Source: Desulfolinea sp964487745 (lineage in GTDB: Bacteria; Chloroflexota; Anaerolineae; Anaerolineales; Villigracilaceae). From it: a DNA stretch of 64,000 bases. The notes under the pieces were generated by a model that saw nothing but the letters and a program-made list of their open reading frames with translations, made no database searches and was not told where the DNA came from. Position 1 is the stretch's first letter. Every line of letters starts with the position of its first letter. The stretch covers positions 48,945-112,944 of the forward strand of contig CAZASG010000006.1 in assembly GCA_964487745.1 (NCBI GenBank), given 5' to 3'. This document shows positions 50,993 through 58,376 of the stretch, in pieces. Position numbers and translations under genes: made by a program.

Positions 50993-51787
50993 ATGATCAT
51001 AGAAAATCCAGATGGAACGAAAACATTCATAAGAGAAGAAGGAAATCCAAGTAGTGAAGTGGTTCTATTTCTACACGGAATAGGTGCTGACCATCAGATG
51101 TGGGAACCCCAAATCCAAGCATTTGCTGAAAAAGGATTTTATGTATTAGTTCCTGATTTGTTGGGTCACGGCCAATCCTCTAAAATAGAAAATCTGGATT
51201 TGTTGGATTGGGAAAATCAGATCAATGAATTGCTGAAATCAAAAGGCATTTCGAAGTGTATTCTTGTTGGCGTAAGTATGGGTGGAGCAATCGCACAATC
51301 ATTTGCAAAGAACAATTCAGAAAAAGTTAGCAAATTAGTATTGTCGGATACATTTGGTGAATTGAAAACAGTGCAGGAAAAGGTTTTAGGTTTTTCTCAA
51401 GTGATTGGTTTCAAGCTATACAAAGTTTTGGGTGGGCGTATGTTGGCAATGGGGATGGAATCTGCTTACAAAGCCCCATTTGCAAAAAGAGCCAAAGATT
51501 ACTTCAGTAAAGTAAGCATGAATGTCGATTTTGATCAGATGATTTTAGCAAGAAAAGCGATCAATAAGATTGATGTAATTGGGAAGATTAACGGCGAGAA
51601 TATACCATCATTAGTAATCGTTGGAGAAGAATTCGGGAAATCATTCGTTGAAATCAATCGAAAGATAGCAAATGGCATTGAAGGGTCGAAATTTGTAGTA
51701 TTAGAGAAATCGATGGATCCATCAAACTTGGTCAATCCGGAAGGTTTCAATAAAGAAGTTTTAGATTTCTTACAAGTCTCGGCCTAA
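50993..51787 (+). CDS. Alpha/beta hydrolase in a cassette-like setting
   Basis: A 264-residue soluble hydrolase: VVLFLHGIGADHQMWEPQI gives the oxyanion HG motif, VPDLLGHGQS the next strand, and GVSMGG the nucleophile elbow with Ser. The expected C-terminal His is not in the usual GH.. place: the end LEKSMDPSNLVNPEGF has no His, so the triad is doubtful. AT-rich compared with its GC-rich flanks. It lies between GTTAGGC (50960) and GCCTAAC (51782), the stop codon TAA being part of the latter. Confidence 0.8.
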   Translation: MIIENPDGTKTFIREEGNPSSEVVLFLHGIGADHQMWEPQIQAFAEKGFYVLVPDLLGHGQSSKIENLDLLDWENQINELLKSKGISKCILVGVSMGGAIAQSFAKNNSEKVSKLVLSDTFGELKTVQEKVLGFSQVIGFKLYKVLGGRMLAMGMESAYKAPFAKRAKDYFSKVSMNVDFDQMILARKAINKIDVIGKINGENIPSLVIVGEEFGKSFVEINRKIANGIEGSKFVVLEKSMDPSNLVNPEGFNKEVLDFLQVSA

Positions 51788-51905
51788 CCCAAGCTGCACC
51801 TGACCCGGCGGCGCGGCGCTCCCGCCTGCGTGAGGGGGCGGCCAAAATGCCTTGCCAGTCGGGGCGCTGGTCGCAACCACCGGGCAGGTTACGCCCTCAT
51901 TAGGC
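51782..51905 (+). other. attC-like recombination site (integron cassette end)
   Basis: GCCTAAC (51782-51788) and ATTAGGC (51899-51905) bound a 124-base palindromic region. Inside, ACCTG-A-CCCGG pairs with CCGGG-CAGGT, leaving one unpaired A, like the extrahelical bases of attC. The whole is GC-rich against an AT-rich gene. The sequence CTCGGCCTAACCC (51778-51790) is the inverse complement of GGGTTAGGCCGAG upstream (50958-50970). No integrase gene is in the window. Confidence 0.5.
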
Positions 51906-51961
51906 AAAGTACGTGCATCTTTATTGAAGAAACCTCGTATACCTTTTTTACGAGGTGAAAT

Positions 51962-52186
51962 ATGAAAAATACACATAAACCCACTTTCTGGCTTTTTTGG
52001 CCCTTTGTGATGCTTTGGAAATTGATCGCTGGCATTGTCAAAATGACCGGCCGTCTGGTAGCCGTGATCCTTGGCTTGGTACTGATGATTGTTGGCGTGG
52101 TGGTTAGCTTGACCGTGATCGGCGCGATCATTGGGATTCCCTTGGCCATCGTCGGCTTTTTGCTGGTTTGGCGAGGGCTTTTCTAG
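51962..52186 (+). CDS. Small two-helix membrane protein
   Basis: 74 residues, mostly hydrophobic, with a helix near 9-28 and a long hydrophobic stretch 33-72 containing two glycine-rich segments (VILGLVLMIVGVVVSLTVIG, then IPLAIVGFLLVWRG). GAGG lies upstream of the ATG. Function unknown. It ends in front of a bidirectional terminator. Confidence 0.7.
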   Translation: MKNTHKPTFWLFWPFVMLWKLIAGIVKMTGRLVAVILGLVLMIVGVVVSLTVIGAIIGIPLAIVGFLLVWRGLF

Positions 52187-52203
52187 ATGAAGTTGAAATA
52201 AAG

Positions 52204-52247
52204 AAAAAATGGGTTGCTCGAAAGTGCAACCCATTTTTATTTTTTGA
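52204..52247. terminator. Bidirectional terminator
   Basis: AAAAAATGGGTTGC and GCAACCCATTTTT pair around an eight-base loop, with T-runs on both strands. It ends the small membrane gene on the plus strand and the msr operon on the minus strand. Confidence 0.85.
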
Positions 52248-52274
52248 GAAGATGTACACTTGCAATGAGCAAGC

Positions 52275-52898
52275 TCAGGCACGAGCGCGTCGTGAAGTGA
52301 AGAAATTCTTCACGGGCGGAATTCTTAATCCCAAAAGTAGAAGAACGATCACACCATAAATAAATGGCTGGAGAACATCGCCTTGTAGGGTGAAGATATC
52401 GCCTTTACGCGCCCAGGCAAAATGGATGATAACGAGGGGAGCGATCAGGTAAATGCTTTGATGCAAACGTTTCCAGTTTTTGCCCATCTTTTTCATACCC
52501 CATTTATAAGAGGTAACTGCGAGAGGGACAAGCAGGAGAAAGGCGATCGAGCCGACGAGTGTATATCGTTTTTCGAAGGTTGCTTCAAAGAGCAGGCTCA
52601 GGTCGAAGCCGTAGTCGATAGCTGTAAAAACAATCACATGTAAGGTCGCGTATAGAAAAGCATAGAGACCTAATGCACGCCGATGACGAGTTGGCTGACG
52701 CCAGCCAAAGAGCGTACGAAGCGGGGTTGTTGCCAGCGAGAGTACGAGTAATGTGACAGCGGCAAAGCCGGTATCTTGCTCCAGATCCTGGATGGGATTG
52801 GGGCTGAAATTATTGGTCAGGAAATCGAAGATCAGTTTTGCGAGTGGGAATATCCCAACAAGGTGGATCAGGATTTTCAGGGGGGTGATTTTTTTCAT
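52275..52898 (-). CDS. msrQ: MsrQ, heme-binding membrane subunit of the methionine sulfoxide reductase
   Basis: Passes electrons from the membrane quinone pool to MsrP. 207 residues with six hydrophobic helices; the ferric-reductase-like core has TRHRRALGLYAFLYATLHVIVFTAIDYG and LLVPLAVTSYKWGMKKMGKNWKRLHQSIYLIAPLVIIHFAWAR pattern positions with His residues that bind heme (two in the latter segment). Last gene of the five-gene operon, 15 bases after msrP. Confidence 0.93.
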   Translation of the reverse strand: MKKITPLKILIHLVGIFPLAKLIFDFLTNNFSPNPIQDLEQDTGFAAVTLLVLSLATTPLRTLFGWRQPTRHRRALGLYAFLYATLHVIVFTAIDYGFDLSLLFEATFEKRYTLVGSIAFLLLVPLAVTSYKWGMKKMGKNWKRLHQSIYLIAPLVIIHFAWARKGDIFTLQGDVLQPFIYGVIVLLLLGLRIPPVKNFFTSRRARA

Positions 52899-52913
52899 TG
52901 GTCTAGAGATATT

Positions 52914-53858
52914 TTAGTAGGACTTTGTCAGATCCATGCCATCATAGAGGTGGGCAACTTCTTCGGCGTAGCCATTGAACATGAGGGTTTCACGTCGTTT
53001 GAGCTCGCCGATACGTCGCTCACTGGCTTGTGACCAACGCGGATGATCGACATTGGGGTTGACATTGGCGTAGAAGCCATATTCGTTCGGGGCGATCGTC
53101 TCCCACATGGTGGAGGGCTGTTCAGCGGTCAGCTCGATCTTGACAATGGATTTGATGGATTTGAAGCCATACTTCCACGGGACGACAAGCCGGATCGGAG
53201 CGCCGTTTTGGGCTGGTAGCATCTCCCCGTACAGACCGGTGGCGAGGAGCGTGAGATCGTTCATTGCCTCGTCGAGACGGAGACCTTCCTGGTAGGGCCA
53301 GGGGTAGAGCTTGTTGCTCAAGCCGGGCATCTGGCTTTCGTCATTGATGGTTTCAAAGCGGACGTATTTTGCTTCGGAAGTGGGCTCCACTTCTTTTAGC
53401 AGGGAGGCGAGGGTGAAGCCATTCCACGGGATGACCATGCTCCAGGCTTCGACGCAGCGCATACGATAGATGCGTTCTTCCTGTGTGAAGTTGGCGAGCA
53501 GGTCTTCCATCCCATAGGTTTTGGGGTTGTTGACCAAGCCGCTTACTTCCACCGTCCAGGGATCAGATTTGAAGTCTTTGGCAAGAATTGCGACACGCTC
53601 TTTGTCGGTGGTGAACTCGTAGTAGTTGTTGTAGTTGATCGCAGATTCGTAATCGGTTAACTCATCGGACGGGGCAGGTACTTCTTCCGCAGCGGGCAAG
53701 CTCGAGTTTGCGGTCGGATCGGCTATTTCATCCTGCGGCACACCACAGGCTGCCAACAGGGCTGCCCCGGCGGTGATGATGCCCATCTGTTTGAGAAAAT
53801 CCCGACGGGAGAGGTAGGTCTCTTTGGGGGTGATTTCAGAGGGTTTTATTTCGATCAT
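52914..53858 (-). CDS. msrP: MsrP, molybdenum-dependent methionine sulfoxide reductase
   Basis: Repairs oxidised methionines of proteins outside the cytoplasmic membrane. 314 residues with a twin-arginine signal SRRDFLKQMG (17-26) and an unusual lipobox-like LAAC at 35-38. The molybdopterin ligand Cys135 lies in RMRCVEAWSMVIPWNGF, and APIRLVVPWKYGFKSIKS and the C-terminal NVNPNVDHPRWSQASER are MsrP features. It follows the redoxin gene and precedes msrQ. Confidence 0.95.
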   Translation of the reverse strand: MIEIKPSEITPKETYLSRRDFLKQMGIITAGAALLAACGVPQDEIADPTANSSLPAAEEVPAPSDELTDYESAINYNNYYEFTTDKERVAILAKDFKSDPWTVEVSGLVNNPKTYGMEDLLANFTQEERIYRMRCVEAWSMVIPWNGFTLASLLKEVEPTSEAKYVRFETINDESQMPGLSNKLYPWPYQEGLRLDEAMNDLTLLATGLYGEMLPAQNGAPIRLVVPWKYGFKSIKSIVKIELTAEQPSTMWETIAPNEYGFYANVNPNVDHPRWSQASERRIGELKRRETLMFNGYAEEVAHLYDGMDLTKSY

Positions 53859-53912
53859 TTTGTACTCCTTAACTATAAAGGTTTTGATAGGGTGACTTCA
53901 GTTTTTCTTAGC

Positions 53913-54500
53913 CTAAGGATAGCTTTCTGCCAACAGGCTTTGGATTGCAATTTCGGTTTCTTGATATGCGCCTTCGCCAATATGTGTGTAACGAATTTTG
54001 CCTTGCTTGTCTATGAGATACAGCGTGGGCCAATAACGGTTTTTGTATGCTCGCCAGGTTGCTCCGTTATTGTCTTGTGCAACAGGATAGGGGATATTAA
54101 GTTCGGTTATTGCGTTCTGTAAATTTCCGAGATCGTGTTCATAGCTGAACTCAGGATAGTGATTCCCAATGACGACCAAGCCCTGATCTTTATATGTATT
54201 ATGCCACTCCCTCAACGAGGGAATTACCCGTTGGCAATTAATTCAGCCAAAGGTCCACATATCGATCAGGACAACTTTGCCTCGTAGTTCTGCCAATCGC
54301 AATGGGGCTTCTGTGTTGAGCCAGACATCGTTGGTTAGCTCAGGGGCTTCTCCCAAATCCGGATAGGATGCCTTTGTGATTTGCGTTGGTGGTGCAGCTG
54401 TTGGCGGTATTTCTGTGCTGGAACCGCATGCTGTGAGCAGGAAAGCTAAGGATGAGAAGAGCAAGAGGTGTATCCCTGCAGGTTTGTGTATTTTATTCAT
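53913..54500 (-). CDS. Redoxin (TlpA/DipZ-like) lipoprotein with a probable selenocysteine in UxxC
   Basis: Reads as two frames separated by one in-frame TGA at 54245-54243. The TGA lies exactly at the first cysteine of the CxxC motif: KVVLIDMWTFG-TGA-INCQRVIPSLREW, where relatives have CINC. Reading through gives 195 residues: lipobox LTAC with Cys25, linker, then a complete thioredoxin fold with cis-Pro YWPTLYLIDKQGKIRYTHIGEG. A SECIS-like hairpin follows the TGA. So the protein probably contains selenocysteine at 86 and Cys at 89. Nonsense mutation is the alternative. The ATG overlaps the kinase stop by four bases. Confidence 0.75.
54202..54236 (-). promoter_or_regulatory. Bacterial SECIS-like hairpin after the in-frame TGA
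   Basis: Six bases after the TGA, TGCCA pairs with TGGCA; above an internal loop, TCCCTC pairs with GAGGGA around a three-base GTT loop. The apical loop lies 27-29 bases after TGA, within the range used by bacterial SECIS elements, and the loop has a G. Confidence 0.65.
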
Positions 54501-55756
54501 TGGTTCTCCTTTCCTGGCAAGGAAAAGGAGAACGAAGTTCCTTTTTCGGCTTCACTCTTGACCCAAATCTTGCCACCGTGTGCCTCGACCAGTCCTTTGG
54601 CAATGGCTAAGCCTAAACCAACACCGCCACTTTCGCTTTGGTCACGTACGCGACTTTTTTCGCCTCGATAGAAACGGTCAAAAATAAAGGGGAGGTCCTT
54701 GGCATTGATCTCACTGCCAGAATTTTCTACGGTGATCATTGTTGCATCTCCCTGATTTTCTGCGCTCAAGCGAATTGCGCCTCCCTTTGGACTGTAGCGC
54801 AGTGCGTTACTGATCAGGTTATCCAGAATTCGACTGAGTTTTTCAGGTGCTGCCCAGACAAGATCAATTTGAGAGTCCACATATCCGTTTAGCGTTACTT
54901 CTTTGGTTTGGGCGCGGGCTGCGAAACTCTCGAGGGTGTCGGAAAGCAAATCGGAAAGAGCGAGCCACTCAAAATCCAGTTTCTCGTATCCTGCATCCAA
55001 TTGAGCCAGCTCGAAAAGATCATCGAGCAATTTACTCATGCGGGTGATCTCATTTTGGCTTTGGATTAAATAACGCGAAACTGTTTCCTGATCTGTAACG
55101 ACCCCATCAGCCAGAGCGGTGATCATCACTCTTAAGGATGTCAGGGGTGTTCGCAGGTCGTGTGATGCCCAGGCTACGAGGTTGCGGCGGGTTTCGTCGA
55201 GGGCACGCTCATTTGCAGCGGCTTCTTCCAGACGAGCAGACATTTGGTTGAAGGCTTTGGATAATTGGGCTATCTCATCATTGCCTTTAATTGTGACGCG
55301 TGCTGAAAAATCACCCTGGCTGAGTTGGGATGTTCCGTCAACGAGGTTGCTCAACGCTTGAGTGATGGTATTTGAGATGAAAAAACCGAACGCTATGGAT
55401 ATGACACCTGCAAAGAAGAGCAGTAGACTTCCCAGCGCCAGATCATGTTGGTTGATGAACATCAAGCGGGCGGTGACCCAGATATTGAAAAGAGTCAACC
55501 CTCCGGCAAGGATGTAACCCAATGTAAGTGTATAGCTCAGACGCGGAAGTCTCCGCCACCAACCCAGGCGATGAGATAAGAAACCAATCGCCCCGGAGAC
55601 AAGGCTGGTGAGACCCAGAGATATCATCAGGTGAAGCAAATCCCCGGCTGGAGGATCCATGATGAATTTGACAAGAACCAAAGTTAGCAACAAGGCAGCC
55701 AATATGCCGAGTAAGTAGTTAATCAGGCGCGAGGAATGCGTTTTTGTAGGTGACAT
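54497..55756 (-). CDS. Sensor histidine kinase
   Basis: 419 residues from ATG at 55756 (AGGAGG upstream). Four hydrophobic helices in the first 130 residues, a HAMP domain (about 128-180, QALSNLVDGTSQLSQGDFSA), HisKA with the phosphorylated His199 in WASHDLRTPLTSL, and an ATPase with NLISNALRYSPKGG, FDRFYRGE and GVGLGLAIAKGLVEAHGG. Translation coupled to the regulator (TGATG) and to the redoxin. Probably senses oxidants as HprS does for MsrPQ in Escherichia coli (inference). Confidence 0.94.
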   Translation of the reverse strand: MSPTKTHSSRLINYLLGILAALLLTLVLVKFIMDPPAGDLLHLMISLGLTSLVSGAIGFLSHRLGWWRRLPRLSYTLTLGYILAGGLTLFNIWVTARLMFINQHDLALGSLLLFFAGVISIAFGFFISNTITQALSNLVDGTSQLSQGDFSARVTIKGNDEIAQLSKAFNQMSARLEEAAANERALDETRRNLVAWASHDLRTPLTSLRVMITALADGVVTDQETVSRYLIQSQNEITRMSKLLDDLFELAQLDAGYEKLDFEWLALSDLLSDTLESFAARAQTKEVTLNGYVDSQIDLVWAAPEKLSRILDNLISNALRYSPKGGAIRLSAENQGDATMITVENSGSEINAKDLPFIFDRFYRGEKSRVRDQSESGGVGLGLAIAKGLVEAHGGKIWVKSEAEKGTSFSFSLPGKENQ

Positions 55757-56454
55757 CACTTTCCTCCTGCAAATTTGTATCCAACGCCCCATACGGTAAG
55801 GATCTGTTGAGGCTGGCTTGGATCAACTTCGATCTTTTCGCGCAAACGCCGGATATGAACTGTGACAGTGGATGGGTCGGTATATAGTTCATCATCCCAA
55901 ACCTGCGCCAGTAATTGACCTCGGGTAAAAACTTGCTGTGGATGCTGAATAAAATGCCATAAGAGATCAAACTCTTTTGCTGTTAACATGACATCTTGCC
56001 CTTCAACTTTAACATTGCGGGCTACGGGATCGATCTTTATTCGTCCTGTCTGAATTGGTTGTTGGGATGAAAGTGTTACTACTCCTTCAAAACGACGCAA
56101 GACAGCTCTAACGCGTGAAACGACTTCTTGCGGATCAAAGGGCTTGGTAATGTAATCATCTGCTCCGATATCCAGTCCCCGGATGCGGTCGTTCGTTTCG
56201 CTTTTTGACGTTAGCATGATAATGGGAATTTGGGTCGTTGGGCGCAGGCGTTGTGTAAGCGACAATCCATCTATGCCGGGCAGCATTAGATCAAGAACAA
56301 TTAGTGTGGGGGGATCATTCTGGATGATGTCCAGTGCTTCATACCCATCGGCAGCTTCCACCACAATATAACCTTCGTGTTCAAGATAGCGGCGTAAAAC
56401 TTCGCGGATAGTTTCTTCGTCATCAACAACGAGGATATAAGAATTTGCTGTCAT
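55756..56454 (-). CDS. OmpR-family response regulator
   Basis: 232 residues from MTANSYILVVDDEETIREV. The receiver has phospho-acceptor Asp55 in LIVLDLMLPG and the conserved Lys in DDYITKPFDPQE; the C-terminal winged helix has LLWHFIQHPQQVFTRGQLLAQVW and VTVHIRRLREKIE. It shares a one-base overlap with the sensor kinase. The first gene of the msr operon, and a likely regulator of both this operon and the Met-rich gene divergent to it. Confidence 0.95.
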   Translation of the reverse strand: MTANSYILVVDDEETIREVLRRYLEHEGYIVVEAADGYEALDIIQNDPPTLIVLDLMLPGIDGLSLTQRLRPTTQIPIIMLTSKSETNDRIRGLDIGADDYITKPFDPQEVVSRVRAVLRRFEGVVTLSSQQPIQTGRIKIDPVARNVKVEGQDVMLTAKEFDLLWHFIQHPQQVFTRGQLLAQVWDDELYTDPSTVTVHIRRLREKIEVDPSQPQQILTVWGVGYKFAGGK

Positions 56455-56737
56455 TAGTATTTTATGTATGGCTAGCCCATCGGAAAAAACAGGCGAATCT
56501 GCTCTATGGCTAAAGGATATTCGTTTCATTATAGCAGTGGGATATTACGAAAGTATTAAGGTTTTGATTTGGGTTCTGATGAGTTAAGGAAGTCGTAATA
56601 TCCTGGTAAGGCTTTTGAAAGAATTAGCTGAGATGATTGTTATAAATTCAAATGTATCTGCTCCTGCTCGAATGGAGCTTTACTTATTCTTCGATGAAGC
56701 AGATGCAAATCATTAATATATTCCCGGAGGAATAAAA

Positions 56738-57583
56738 ATGAAAACACGATTTACCATTTTCAGCCTAGTTCTTTTGTTATCTGTGATCGTTGTTGCTTGC
56801 AGTCCGCAAACTGCCCCTGTTGATGTGATGGATGATCAAAGCGAAATGGCAGACGACACGATGATGGAATCTGAAGATGACGCCATGATGGAAGATGAAG
56901 AAATGGCGGACGAAGAGATGATGGAATCTGAAGAGATGATGGACGAGGAAATGATGGATGAAGAAATGTCTACGACCACCTTCATTGTCCGTATTGAAAA
57001 TATTTCAGCAGAAGGCAGCCTGACCGTTTTGGCTCCCGGAGCTTATGAACTCAACGATCATCCTCTTGCTTTTTTTGCTCCTGGAGAAGTGGATCGCGGT
57101 CAGGGTCTTGAAGCACTTGCGGAAGATGGTGATCCCAGTATCCTTGTGGATACGATCAATCAAATGATGGGAGACGGAATGATGGGCGGCTTTATCGCAG
57201 ACGTGTTCAATACGCCTGTTGGTGCAGATGCTCCAGGACCTGTTGGCCCCGGGAACGCTTATGAGTTTGTAGTTGAAGCATACCCCGGTCAGTATCTAAC
57301 TTTTGCTACGATGTTCGTTCAATCCAATGACTGGTTCCTTTCCCCGGGTGCTGATGGACTCGCCCTTTTCGATGCCGATGGTCTCCCCCTTGAAGGCGAC
57401 ATTACCGATCAGATTTTTCTTTGGAATGCCGGTACAGAAGTTGATCAAATCCCGGGCGAGGGCGCGGATCAGGCACCTCGGCAAACTGGACCAAATAGCG
57501 GTGAAGCTGAAAACGGTCTCGTATCAATGGTAGAGGGCTTCTCTGACTATCAAGTTTTAGTGACCATTATCCCTCAACAATAG
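56738..57583 (+). CDS. Lipoprotein with methionine-rich tract and spondin domain
   Basis: 281 residues. Lipobox VVAC with Cys21; residues 31-77 contain 14 Met among Asp/Glu (motifs such as EEMMDEEMMDEEM), then a spondin domain (about 80-281): TFIVRIENISAEGSLTVLAPGAY, HPLAFFAPGE and an ending DYQVLVTIIPQQ. The Met-rich part could be a sacrificial oxidant target; the spondin domain could bind a surface partner. CCGGAGG lies before the ATG. It is divergent from the RR-HK-redoxin-msrPQ operon. Confidence 0.85.
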   Translation: MKTRFTIFSLVLLLSVIVVACSPQTAPVDVMDDQSEMADDTMMESEDDAMMEDEEMADEEMMESEEMMDEEMMDEEMSTTTFIVRIENISAEGSLTVLAPGAYELNDHPLAFFAPGEVDRGQGLEALAEDGDPSILVDTINQMMGDGMMGGFIADVFNTPVGADAPGPVGPGNAYEFVVEAYPGQYLTFATMFVQSNDWFLSPGADGLALFDADGLPLEGDITDQIFLWNAGTEVDQIPGEGADQAPRQTGPNSGEAENGLVSMVEGFSDYQVLVTIIPQQ

Positions 57584-57594
57584 ATACTCTGAAA

Positions 57595-57637
57595 AAGCAA
57601 AAAAACAGGGACTGGCAAAAAAAGCCAGTCCCTGTTT
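57595..57637 (-). terminator. Terminator of the sdh operon
   Basis: AAACAGGGACTGGC and GCCAGTCCCTGTTT form a 14-pair stem around seven A residues; on the minus strand a T-run (TTTTTGCTTTTT) follows. Confidence 0.85.
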
Positions 57638-57659
57638 GACGTTCTGGTATCGATTTTTT

Positions 57660-58367
57660 CTAGTCAAGGCTGCCTGTCGCAATGGCTTTCTTGACTTCAC
57701 CGATGGCTTTGGTGATCTCAATTTCACGAGGGCAGGCAACGGTGCAGTTGAAGATGGTACGGCAGCGATAGACGCCAAATTGGTCGTTGAGTATCTGCAG
57801 ACGTTCTGCTGCGCCCTGATCGCGGCTGTCGAAGATAAAGCGATGTGCATTGACGATGGCGGCAGGACCAACATATTCATCGTTTGCCCAGAAGGATGGG
57901 CAAGAGGTGGTACAAGCGCCGCAAAGGATACACTTGGCGGTGTCATCAAAGCGTTCTTGCTCCTCGATGCTTTGTATGCGTTCTGCCGAGGGGGCATCAT
58001 CGTTATTGATGAAGAAAGGCATCACTCTTTTATAGCTATCGAAGAATGGCTCCATATCTACGATCATGTCCTTGAGCACGGGTAGGCCAAGGATCGGCTC
58101 AACCGTGACCTTGTTTGTCTTCAGATCCTGGATGAGGGTTTTGCAGGCAAGCATATTCTGCCCGTTGATGCGCATGGCGCAGGAACCACAAACACCGTGG
58201 GCACAAGAGCGGCGGAAAGAGAGCGTACCATCATGGTAACCCTTAACTTTTTCCATCAGATCAAGGACGCGATCGGTGGGTTCTGCTTCCAACTCGAAAG
58301 TATCGTAGTAGGGTTTTTTGTCCGTTTCCGGGTTATAGCGGAAGAGTTTCAAAGTAACTTTTTTCAT
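57660..58367 (-). CDS. sdhB: Succinate dehydrogenase iron-sulfur subunit
   Basis: Carries electrons from FAD to quinone. 235 residues: [2Fe-2S] cysteines in RRSCAHGVCGSCAMRING and the following CK; [4Fe-4S] in CILCGACTTSCPSFW; [3Fe-4S] in CRTIFNCTVACPREIE. Last gene of the operon sdhC-D-A-B and ten bases after sdhA. No unusual features. Confidence 0.97.
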   Translation of the reverse strand: MKKVTLKLFRYNPETDKKPYYDTFELEAEPTDRVLDLMEKVKGYHDGTLSFRRSCAHGVCGSCAMRINGQNMLACKTLIQDLKTNKVTVEPILGLPVLKDMIVDMEPFFDSYKRVMPFFINNDDAPSAERIQSIEEQERFDDTAKCILCGACTTSCPSFWANDEYVGPAAIVNAHRFIFDSRDQGAAERLQILNDQFGVYRCRTIFNCTVACPREIEITKAIGEVKKAIATGSLD

Positions 58368-58376
58368 TGGTTCCTC

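Noticed and set aside
54202..54245. Simple nonsense mutation or frameshift in the redoxin
   Set aside because: Frame is kept on both sides, the TGA replaces precisely the redox Cys, and a SECIS-like hairpin follows; a pseudogene remains possible but is less likely.
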